A stretch of 13,178 bases of DNA, from NCBI GenBank assembly GCA_947296775.1, contig CAMYRF010000008.1, positions 1-13,178 of the forward strand. Reading direction: 5' to 3'. Source of the stretch: an uncultured Mycoplasmatota bacterium. Lineage in GTDB: Bacteria; Bacillota_I; Bacilli_A; RF39; UBA660. Positions 6,582-12,622 of the stretch are shown piece after piece. Within the stretch, counting starts at the first letter, position 1. The number at the start of each line of letters is the position of its first letter. A program made the position numbers and the translations under genes. The notes beneath the pieces were generated by a model. It was not told where the DNA came from. It saw nothing but the letters and a program-made list of their open reading frames with translations, and ran no database searches.

Positions 6582-7379
6582 TAAGAATAATAAAACTAAT
6601 GATCCAACGATTAGGCAGTACCATACAAAGTAAATAAGTTTACCTTTAAGCATAATTCCTTTAAACCATTTTGTTGAGAAGAAAGTTACTATGCATGCGA
6701 CTACTGCTCCTAATATATAAGCCATTAAAAGTGATGCATCTATACCTGCTTCGGCTACATCTTTAACGCCTAAAATCATCGTTGCGAAACTGATTGGGAT
6801 ATATAGCATAAATGAAAATTTAAAGGCCACTTCTCTTTTTAATCCTGAGAACATACCACCAACTAAGGTAGCTCCACTACGACTTATTCCTGGAAGTAAT
6901 GCGACTACTTGAAATAGTCCGATTGCGATGGCGTCTTTTATAGTTATTTGGTCATCATTTTTTCTTCCTTTTAATTTTCTTATTAAAAATAGGAATAAAG
7001 CAGTTACCAATAAGGCAACTCCAACATATTTGATATTGCTTAAATATTTCTCGATTAAATCGTTAAAAATTAAACCGCATAGTCCTGCTGGAATGGTAGC
7101 GATAATAACTAGAATTACGTAGCGAAAACCGCTTTTATATTTTTTGTCTTTGGTTTTTATATAATTGATAAAGTCCCAAAATAGTTTGGCAATATCTTTT
7201 CTAAAAACAATTATAATGGCAATTAAACTACCAAAATTAGCGAATATTTCAAAGTTTAAATCTTTTAATGCATCTAAATCAAATAGGTTTTTAAATATAA
7301 CTAAATGCCCACTTGATGAAATTGGGATTGGTTCTGTTAAACCTTGAATGAATCCTAAAAGTAGATATATAAATAACAT
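6579..7379 (-). CDS. uppP: undecaprenyl-diphosphatase UppP (BacA)
   Basis: This integral membrane enzyme removes a phosphate from undecaprenyl diphosphate, regenerating the lipid carrier for peptidoglycan synthesis, and is known for bacitracin resistance. The 266 residues form several hydrophobic helices. The two catalytic regions are present: QGLTEPIPISSSGH (12-25), with the (E/Q)xxxE motif Q12 and E16 and with H25, and PGISRSGAT (163-171) with the essential arginine R167. The PIPISSSGH variant differs from the common FLPVSSTGH but belongs to the family's range. The ATG at 7377-7379 has a GGAGG site. It has its own promoter and terminator, so it is a single-gene unit next to a two-component system that could regulate it. 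Confidence 0.95.
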   Translation of the reverse strand: MLFIYLLLGFIQGLTEPIPISSSGHLVIFKNLFDLDALKDLNFEIFANFGSLIAIIIVFRKDIAKLFWDFINYIKTKDKKYKSGFRYVILVIIATIPAGLCGLIFNDLIEKYLSNIKYVGVALLVTALFLFLIRKLKGRKNDDQITIKDAIAIGLFQVVALLPGISRSGATLVGGMFSGLKREVAFKFSFMLYIPISFATMILGVKDVAEAGIDASLLMAYILGAVVACIVTFFSTKWFKGIMLKGKLIYFVWYCLIVGSLVLLFL

Positions 7380-7421
7380 AAATCATCCTCCATACTTTAA
7401 TTATATATTTTTCTCTTACTA

Positions 7422-7450
7422 ATTATATCATTTATTTTCTTCTTTAACAA
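7422..7450 (-). promoter_or_regulatory. uppP promoter
   Basis: TTGTTA (7445-7450), a 17-base spacer and TG-A-TATAAT (7422-7430) on the minus strand form a good sigma-A promoter. It starts only 14 bases after the upstream gene's terminator. The leader would be about 36 bases, longer than for most genes here. Confidence 0.7.
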
Positions 7451-7463
7451 ATATTTTTATATT

Positions 7464-7488
7464 GAAAAAAAGCCTTAAGCGGCTTTTT
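7464..7488 (-). terminator. terminator of the 124-residue protein gene
   Basis: AAAAAGCC pairs with GGCTTTTT (7467-7474 with 7481-7488) around a six-base loop, followed by T on the minus strand. The TAA stop (7475-7477) is in the loop. Confidence 0.85.
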
Positions 7489-7849
7489 CTTGTTTGAATG
7501 TTTTTTGATATCCATTATCTTTAGGCTTAATTATACTTACATTTACTGTTTCTTTGTTTTTTTGAACCATTAAATTTATTTTATCCCATGTGTTTTTAAT
7601 CCTTTTAAATCTAGGGTTTGTTAATTTATATGGATAAATTTTTGCTAATGAATTTTTTAAGCTTTCTAATGAATCAATACCAGATAATTTAACATTTTCT
7701 TTTTCTAATAGATTTTCTTCTAGTGGCTTATTATATTTATTTAGATAAGATGCATTTAGGTATTTTTCAAGTAATTCTTCGTTGAAAAATCCTTTTCCAA
7801 GCATTTCTTTTTGTTTTTTTAATTCGTTAATTAACTGCCCAGTATTCAT
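7475..7849 (-). CDS. unrecognised 124-residue protein behind a consensus promoter
   Basis: I recognise no family. The protein is hydrophilic, without cysteines, signal peptide or membrane segment. A leucine- and lysine-rich helical N-terminal half (QLINELKKQKEMLGKGFF, EELLEKYL) is followed by an acidic/basic middle, and a KLTNPRFKRIKNTWDKINLMVQ stretch (75-96) comes before a strand-like TVNVSIIKP segment. The ATG at 7847-7849 has a GGGGGAT ribosome site. The gene has its own TTGACA-17-TATAAT promoter and its own strong terminator, so it is expressed alone and probably highly. It lies between a deacetylase gene and uppP, which does not define a function. Codon use resembles the neighbours. Being a real gene is likely because promoter, ribosome site, open frame and terminator line up. 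Confidence 0.78.
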   Translation of the reverse strand: MNTGQLINELKKQKEMLGKGFFNEELLEKYLNASYLNKYNKPLEENLLEKENVKLSGIDSLESLKNSLAKIYPYKLTNPRFKRIKNTWDKINLMVQKNKETVNVSIIKPKDNGYQKTFKQEKAA

Positions 7850-7879
7850 AATATCCCCCTACTTTCACAGGCATTTTTA

Positions 7880-7908
7880 ATTATACCTAATTTTGAGATT
7901 TGTGTCAA
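7880..7908 (-). promoter_or_regulatory. perfect consensus sigma-A promoter of the 124-residue gene
   Basis: On the minus strand TTGACA (7903-7908), exactly 17 bases, then TATAAT (7880-7885). It is the only promoter in the window with both hexamers perfect at optimal spacing. Transcription would start near 7873. Confidence 0.85.
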
Positions 7909-7935
7909 ATTGTGTATAGAATGAAAAAATATTAT

Positions 7936-8769
7936 TTAATTATTTATGTGATGGTGGGTAGTTCGTGTATCTTTAGTAATACGCGCAAATGTATAACCGT
8001 TATCTTTGGCGTATTTTATAATGGCTGGCAGTGCTTCAGCAGTTGATTTTTTAACGGCTGTATCATGCATTAAAACTATGTTTTGTCCTTGGTGAAGCGC
8101 TGATATTGTATTATGGTATATTTGATCTTTGGTTAATTTGCCTGAAGCATCACCAGAGTCGACATTCCAATCAAAATAATAGTAATCGTTATCGTTTAAT
8201 TTATTAGTGATTCTGGAAACGATACCTTGATTATATTTTTTGCTTACAGTATTTGATGATCCGCCTGGTAATCTAATAATCCTAGAGTTATTGCCAGTTA
8301 TGTTATAAACTTTATTTTTTATTTTGTTTAAATCGTCAAAATAGTTTTGATCTGCACTATAAATGTATTTATAATTGTGAGTAAATGAATGTAAGGCGAC
8401 AGTATGGCCTTCGTTGTAGGCTCTTTTTACTGTATCTTGATATTCGTCAATATGCGCACCAATTACAAAGAAAGTTGCAGGAACATTTTCTTGTTTTAGG
8501 GTATCTAAGATTTGAGTGGTTAGGTAGCTTGGCCCATCATCAAAGGTTAAGTATATTGTTTTGTCTGACACAACTGATGGTATTTCATTTGTTCTTGGAC
8601 TTGGTGTTTTCGGATGTTTTATTGATAATTCTGGTTTTATTTGGTTGAATGCGATTGGTATTTTTCCTACTTCGACTATTTCTACTTTTTTATATAAGCT
8701 TCGCATAGCAAAAGCAACAATCAAAAAAGTTAACAATATTACTGATATTATTTTTAATTTATTATTCAT
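7936..8769 (-). CDS. membrane-anchored polysaccharide (peptidoglycan) deacetylase
   Basis: This is a NodB-fold carbohydrate esterase family 4 enzyme that removes N-acetyl groups, most likely from peptidoglycan outside the membrane, which often raises lysozyme resistance. The 277 residues begin with a membrane anchor or uncleaved signal (about 7-22) and a roughly 45-residue linker. The NodB motifs follow in order: TFDDGP with D77 and metal ligand D78, HSFTH with metal ligands H127 and H131, RLPGG (166-170), DWNVDSGD (200-207) and LMHD (233-236). All key residues are present, so it should be active. The histidine-rich end (THHHINN) is unusual and may be chance. The ATG at 8767-8769 has a GGGGGA site. 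No clear terminator follows, so transcripts may run into the next gene. PgdA-like and PdaA-like roles cannot be separated from sequence alone. Confidence 0.93.
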   Translation of the reverse strand: MNNKLKIISVILLTFLIVAFAMRSLYKKVEIVEVGKIPIAFNQIKPELSIKHPKTPSPRTNEIPSVVSDKTIYLTFDDGPSYLTTQILDTLKQENVPATFFVIGAHIDEYQDTVKRAYNEGHTVALHSFTHNYKYIYSADQNYFDDLNKIKNKVYNITGNNSRIIRLPGGSSNTVSKKYNQGIVSRITNKLNDNDYYYFDWNVDSGDASGKLTKDQIYHNTISALHQGQNIVLMHDTAVKKSTAEALPAIIKYAKDNGYTFARITKDTRTTHHHINN

Positions 8770-8791
8770 ACTACTTCCCCCAAGTACTTAC

Positions 8792-8821
8792 ATTATACCA
8801 CTTTTCTTCTGCTTTTTTCAA
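8792..8821 (-). promoter_or_regulatory. deacetylase promoter
   Basis: TTGAAA (8816-8821), an 18-base spacer and TG-G-TATAAT (8792-8800) on the minus strand. It begins directly after the queH terminator. Confidence 0.7.
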
Positions 8822-8823
8822 AC

Positions 8824-8848
8824 AAAAAAACTAGTTAAACTAGTTTTT
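8824..8848 (-). terminator. queH intrinsic terminator
   Basis: A ten-base perfect stem (8826-8835 with 8839-8848), containing ACTAGT in both arms, a three-base loop and a T run on the minus strand. The queH stop TAA (8835-8837) is at the stem tip. Confidence 0.85.
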
Positions 8849-9458
8849 GTAAGGCGTTTTCTTTTGCTTCTTTTAGTGAATATTGGCACCCACAATAATC
8901 TTGCCTATATAAATTGTATTGTTTGGCTAGCTGTGTACTACGTTTATAGCCTTCTTTTTTCTTGAAGTCTGAGTATAGGTATTTTATATTATATTTTTCT
9001 TCTAATATTTTTCCTATTTTATTTAGCTTTTCAGCGTTTTTATAGGGACTTACTGATAAAGTGGTACAGAAGTAATCATAGGCGTTTAAATGGGCTAATT
9101 CGGCTGTTTTTTCTAACCTTAGTAAATAGCATTTAGTGCATCTTTCTCCGCCTTCTTTTTCTTTTTCTAATCCTTTTGCTATTTTAGTAAATTCTTCGCT
9201 TTCATAATTTGTTTTTAAGATTTTTACATCTAGGTTCATTTTGTTTATGATTTCTTTTTGGGTATCTAAGCGTTTTTGGTATTCGTTTTCTGGATATATA
9301 TTGGGATTATAAAATAAAATTGTGATTTCAAAATATGGGTATAATTTTTCTAAAACGGCACTACTACAAACACCGCAGCAAGCGTGAAGTAATAGTTTTG
9401 GTTTATTATTTAGATTATTTATTATTTCTTCCATGATGGTGTTGTAGTTTTGTTTCAT
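8835..9458 (-). CDS. queH: epoxyqueuosine reductase QueH
   Basis: QueH performs the last step of queuosine formation on tRNA, reducing epoxyqueuosine to queuosine; it is the iron-sulfur, non-cobalamin alternative to QueG. The protein is 207 residues. All family cysteine motifs are visible: HACCGVCS (25-32), ERCTKCY (105-111) and DYCGC (187-191), with the linking blocks FYNPNIYP (49-56) and TTLSVSPYKN (132-141). The ATG at 9456-9458 has an AAAGGTGAT ribosome site that overlaps the stop of the upstream 133-residue gene, with only four bases between the two frames, so translation is probably coupled. No other queuosine gene is in the window, so the cell may salvage the precursor or make it elsewhere. 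Confidence 0.94.
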   Translation of the reverse strand: MKQNYNTIMEEIINNLNNKPKLLLHACCGVCSSAVLEKLYPYFEITILFYNPNIYPENEYQKRLDTQKEIINKMNLDVKILKTNYESEEFTKIAKGLEKEKEGGERCTKCYLLRLEKTAELAHLNAYDYFCTTLSVSPYKNAEKLNKIGKILEEKYNIKYLYSDFKKKEGYKRSTQLAKQYNLYRQDYCGCQYSLKEAKENALQKLV

Positions 9459-9462
9459 TTTA

Positions 9463-9864
9463 TCACCTTTTGTTTATATTTTCTTCATATTCTTTATATG
9501 GGTATAGGTTTGTTAGTTCTTCATAAGTTATTCCGAATGTGTGATAGAATTTATCTTCGTCTAGTAAAATATATTTTTTGTTTTGATTATTTATTTCAAT
9601 ACCGATAGATGCGAGAAACATTATTTTAGCGTATACAATTTCAACGGTTTGATGCATGATGTCGTCTTCACTGAATTCTAATTCTGTAAAGTTTTTTAAA
9701 TAATTTTGTACTTCTGCTTGATGAAGTTTTTTATTTAGTAAGTATTGATGTTCATCTGATAAATTGTTTGCTAGTTCTAATTTGGTTTCAAAAATTTGAT
9801 TGGTTAATGATTTTATTTCTTTATCTGTTAGTCCGAGTGTTTTATAAATATCAAGTATGTCCAT
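9463..9864 (-). CDS. unrecognised 133-residue protein coupled to queH
   Basis: I recognise no family. The protein is soluble, largely helical, acidic and lacks cysteine. Residues about 12-70 look like a long helical hairpin (LTDKEIKSLTNQIFETKLEL, then KKLHQAEVQNYLKNF), and the C-terminal part has an aromatic-rich FYHTFGITYEELTNLYPYKEYEEN stretch (107-129). The ATG at 9862-9864 has a GAGGGA site. The stop is TGA directly followed by TAA, the only TGA stop seen in the window, and it overlaps the queH ribosome site. The operon structure suggests, but does not prove, a link to tRNA modification. Confidence 0.78.
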   Translation of the reverse strand: MDILDIYKTLGLTDKEIKSLTNQIFETKLELANNLSDEHQYLLNKKLHQAEVQNYLKNFTELEFSEDDIMHQTVEIVYAKIMFLASIGIEINNQNKKYILLDEDKFYHTFGITYEELTNLYPYKEYEENINKR

Positions 9865-9891
9865 AATATCTCCCTCTTTTTTTGTGATTTT

Positions 9892-9919
9892 ATTTTATCA
9901 TGTTTTTATATTTTGTCAA
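9892..9919 (-). promoter_or_regulatory. promoter of the 133-residue gene and queH
   Basis: TTGACA (9914-9919), a 16-base spacer and TG-A-TAAAAT (9892-9900) on the minus strand. The -35 box begins four bases after the ydbT stop codon. No terminator is visible after ydbT, so read-through from ydbST may add to expression. Confidence 0.75.
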
Positions 9920-9923
9920 TTTA

Positions 9924-11321
9924 TTAGTAATTTTTGATAATATTTTCAATTGTTTCTTTTTTAAATAAGCCACTAATAAATGTACTATTTGCCATAGGAC
10001 CTACTACATTTATTTGCAGGCTTCTTGTATTAAATAGTTTACTAAATATTTTTTGTTTGCATTTGATTATTTCAATATTACTATATTTAGTATAAGTTGT
10101 TTTTTTATTTAATATCCCATTTGAAATTACTATCATGTTATCATTACTACCTATTTTTCTAGTTTTATATTGAATATATGCGATTAGTAATACTAATGGG
10201 ATTAATAAAAGCGATAGATAATGTGTATATGGACAAGCAATAATACTTATAATAATCCAAAGCGTTTTTGCGGTCAAATAATGTTTTAAGGTATTTTTTG
10301 TTCCATTATTTACTTTAATATCGTTTTGATATTCTGTTAAAATATTATCTATTATGATGTTTTTTTCTTTTTCTTTAACATATAAACTAATGATTGTTTT
10401 TTCGTCTTCTTCAGCTTTAATTCCAGCGTTTACTACTTCTATTAAGTAATAACCTAAAAGTTTTGCTTGCAATGTTTGATTAATTATTACAGCATTTATT
10501 TTTTTGATTGGAAGACTAAATTTATATGTTGTTAATGCGCCATATGATAATTTAATGTGATCGTTTTCTCTTGTGCATTTGAAGTTATAGTAACTTAAAA
10601 ATGATTTAATATATTCCAATATAATTGGAATAATAATAATTAATGTTGGGATAATCATAAAGACTATACTAGATTGTTTATCCATTAAAAATGTCATACT
10701 TATTATTATAACAGCAACGGTAATTAATATTAAAAGTGAAACAAGGTTTGTTGATAATAACATGTGTCTAATAACATCTTTAGTTGTGTATTCAACTACA
10801 CTTTTGATTTCTTCTTCTTCTTTAATTACTTCTTTTCCCATACGAGAAAGTATTTCGTTTTTTATTTCTTTAGCTTTTTCATTTTTAAAAACTAATTTTC
10901 CATTATATGTTTCTTCATTTGTATTTAAATCTATTTTTAAATTTGATGTACCTAGTATTTTTTCTAATATATTTCTTTTGATGTTTATTGTGGCAATATC
11001 TGTCAAATGAATGGTTGTAACTCTTTTAAAAAGTTTACCTTTTTCGATTATTAAGCTATCATTATTAAATGATAAATACGTATTTTTCCATGAAATTAAG
11101 AAAATAATAGTGAAAATTAGTAGTAAAATAATTATTACAATTGTTCCTATTATATAGATTCCGAGTCCGAATGATAGTAATGTTGAAGCAGTATTTTGGA
11201 TGTTTTCAGTGCTTAATTCACCTATCATTTGTGAAATAATATAATAAGCGATTAAAAGAATGAATACGAAACTACTAATAAGTTTTTCTAAAATGATTGA
11301 AGGATGCATTCTAATTTTCAT
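9924..11321 (-). CDS. ydbT: YdbT-like membrane protein with bacterial PH domains
   Basis: The 465-residue membrane protein alternates paired helices (about 11-33 and 48-77; 188-212 and 218-242; 352-385) with three bacterial PH-like (bPH2, DUF304) modules, at about 80-165, 243-335 and 390-465. This is the layout of Bacillus YdbT. The modules share the pattern of a strand-rich start followed by an IHLTDIATINIKRNILEKIL-type segment. In Bacillus subtilis, ydbS and ydbT form an operon of the sigma-W envelope-stress regulon linked to resistance against antimicrobial peptides; the molecular activity is not settled. The start ATG (11319-11321) overlaps the end of ydbS by 11 bases, with GGAG upstream, so the two are translationally coupled. 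No sigma-W type promoter is seen here. Confidence 0.82.
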   Translation of the reverse strand: MKIRMHPSIILEKLISSFVFILLIAYYIISQMIGELSTENIQNTASTLLSFGLGIYIIGTIVIIILLLIFTIIFLISWKNTYLSFNNDSLIIEKGKLFKRVTTIHLTDIATINIKRNILEKILGTSNLKIDLNTNEETYNGKLVFKNEKAKEIKNEILSRMGKEVIKEEEEIKSVVEYTTKDVIRHMLLSTNLVSLLILITVAVIIISMTFLMDKQSSIVFMIIPTLIIIIPIILEYIKSFLSYYNFKCTRENDHIKLSYGALTTYKFSLPIKKINAVIINQTLQAKLLGYYLIEVVNAGIKAEEDEKTIISLYVKEKEKNIIIDNILTEYQNDIKVNNGTKNTLKHYLTAKTLWIIISIIACPYTHYLSLLLIPLVLLIAYIQYKTRKIGSNDNMIVISNGILNKKTTYTKYSNIEIIKCKQKIFSKLFNTRSLQINVVGPMANSTFISGLFKKETIENIIKNY

Positions 11322-11793
11322 TTTTATTCTCCAATTTGTTTTTTAATAATTCATTTACTTTATCACTTATTTCTCTTGCTTCATTATTACTTAAAAATTT
11401 GATATCCACTGTTCCAGCTGCTGTGTATATTTCAACATTTGATAAATTAAATTTTCTATCTATTGGTCCATTACTTAGTTCGATTTTTTGAATTCTTTTA
11501 ATTTGAATAATTGAAGTTGTTATTAGGAACAGTCCTTTTTTTACTTCAATTCTTTCATCAGTCACTAAATATTTATAACGATCGTATCTAATTTTTGGAA
11601 AAACTAAAATATTTATAAGTATTATTATTAAAATAATTAAACTAATGATAATGATTAAAGTTTTTCCTAATATATTTTCTATTTCAGGGTAAATAAATAT
11701 GGCGATTATTCCTATTATTAATAATGCTATTACACCTGAAATAAGAGAGTTTATTCTCATAACTGTAATTCCTTTTTTATCTAATGATTTCAT
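11311..11793 (-). CDS. ydbS: YdbS-like membrane protein with one bacterial PH domain
   Basis: The 160-residue partner of the YdbT-like protein. Two hydrophobic helices (about 14-33 and 41-61) are followed by a single bPH2 domain (about 68-155) with the typical YLVTDERIEVKKGLF start and VEIYTAAGTVDIKFL core. Length and layout match YdbS of Bacillus, which is the basis for the name. The two proteins probably act together in the membrane. The ATG at 11791-11793 has AAGGAGTGAG upstream. It is the first gene of the ydbST pair and has its own promoter, which overlaps the terminator of the prepilin peptidase gene. Confidence 0.82.
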   Translation of the reverse strand: MKSLDKKGITVMRINSLISGVIALLIIGIIAIFIYPEIENILGKTLIIIISLIILIIILINILVFPKIRYDRYKYLVTDERIEVKKGLFLITTSIIQIKRIQKIELSNGPIDRKFNLSNVEIYTAAGTVDIKFLSNNEAREISDKVNELLKNKLENKNEN

Positions 11794-11814
11794 TTTCTCA
11801 CTCCTTCTTGGTTT

Positions 11815-11843
11815 ATTATATCAAAAAAAGACTTATGTTTGAA
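11815..11843 (-). promoter_or_regulatory. ydbST promoter, embedded in the upstream terminator
   Basis: TTCAAA (11838-11843), a 17-base spacer and TG-A-TATAAT (11815-11823) on the minus strand. The -35 and spacer lie inside the terminator hairpin of the preceding gene. It looks like a sigma-A promoter and not a sigma-W (TGAAAC/CGTA) one. Confidence 0.6.
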
Positions 11844-11849
11844 GTCTTT
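11823..11849 (-). terminator. prepilin peptidase gene terminator
   Basis: AAAGACTT pairs with AAGTCTTT (11827-11834 with 11842-11849) around a seven-base loop, then a T run on the minus strand. The TAA stop (11848-11850) overlaps the stem. Confidence 0.85.
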
Positions 11850-12612
11850 ATAGGTTGTATAGGTTTATTATGGTATTTATATCTATTTGTAATAGATATA
11901 TTATAATAGCTCCAGCGGCTAGAAATGGTCCGAATGGGATTATGTGGTCAGGGCTTTTTTTTAAAAGTAGTAGTGAGATTGGAAAGCCTATAATTGAGCC
12001 TACAAATATTGATAGTATGGCCATTGGATAGCCTAGAACTAAACCGAAAATAAACATTAATTTTATATCTCCTCCACCCATTGATTCTTTTTTGAAGATG
12101 AAGTCACCTAGTTTTTTGATGGCAAACATAGTTAAGAAAGCTAAAATACCTTGAGCGATGCTGGTAACTAAAGTGTCTGGCCCGTTTATTATAAATATTT
12201 CTATTCCTAGTAATATTCCGAAGAATATTAAAACTTCATCTGGGATTATCATATAATTATAATCACTAACTACTATTATTATTAGCATTGATATGAATGT
12301 TATGGCTATAATTAGTTGTAATGATAGGCCAAAGGAAATATAAGCTAGAAGAAATAATATTCCTGTAATTAGTTCAAATATGGCATAAAATGGCGATATT
12401 TTAGTGTGACAGTGTTTGCATTTTCCTTTTTGTAATAGATACGATAATATGGGAAATAACTCTAAAACACCTAATCTTGTATTGCAGTTTGTACAATGAC
12501 TAGGCGGAGATACTATAGACTGCCCTTTAGGTAGTCTATACCCTACGACATTATAAAAGGAACCAAAAACGGTTCCAATAATAAAGACTAATATAAAACT
12601 GATAAATTCCAT
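11848..12612 (-). CDS. comC: type IV prepilin leader peptidase (PilD/ComC)
   Basis: This integral membrane aspartyl protease cuts the leader of prepilins, and often N-methylates the new end, for type IV or competence pili. The protein is 254 residues with about eight membrane helices. It shows the N-terminal GSFYNVVGYRLPKGQS block, a four-cysteine zinc module (C40, C43, C65, C68) and the catalytic aspartates D117 (in SDYNYMIIPD) and D182 (in GGGDIKL, the GxGD motif). I chose the ATG at 12610-12612, which has AAGGAGAG upstream and the family start MEFISF. An upstream ATG at 12687 would lie inside the preceding gene and add 25 atypical residues. It follows the pilC-like gene by ten bases. Whether it serves competence or another pilus cannot be told from this window. 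Confidence 0.94.
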   Translation of the reverse strand: MEFISFILVFIIGTVFGSFYNVVGYRLPKGQSIVSPPSHCTNCNTRLGVLELFPILSYLLQKGKCKHCHTKISPFYAIFELITGILFLLAYISFGLSLQLIIAITFISMLIIIVVSDYNYMIIPDEVLIFFGILLGIEIFIINGPDTLVTSIAQGILAFLTMFAIKKLGDFIFKKESMGGGDIKLMFIFGLVLGYPMAILSIFVGSIIGFPISLLLLKKSPDHIIPFGPFLAAGAIIIYLLQIDINTIINLYNL

Positions 12613-12622
12613 AATACTCTCC

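Noticed and set aside
7909..7938. Terminator after the deacetylase gene
   Set aside because: The sequence is AT-rich with a T run on the minus strand but no stable GC-containing stem, so I did not annotate one.
7936..7962. Histidine-rich end of the deacetylase as a metal-binding tail
   Set aside because: Only three consecutive histidines at the extreme C-terminus; too short to support a function.
8385..8965. Two overlapping plus-strand open frames (8385-8648 and 8561-8965)
   Set aside because: They are antisense to the deacetylase and queH genes, lack ribosome sites, run across the queH terminator and have no recognisable protein features.
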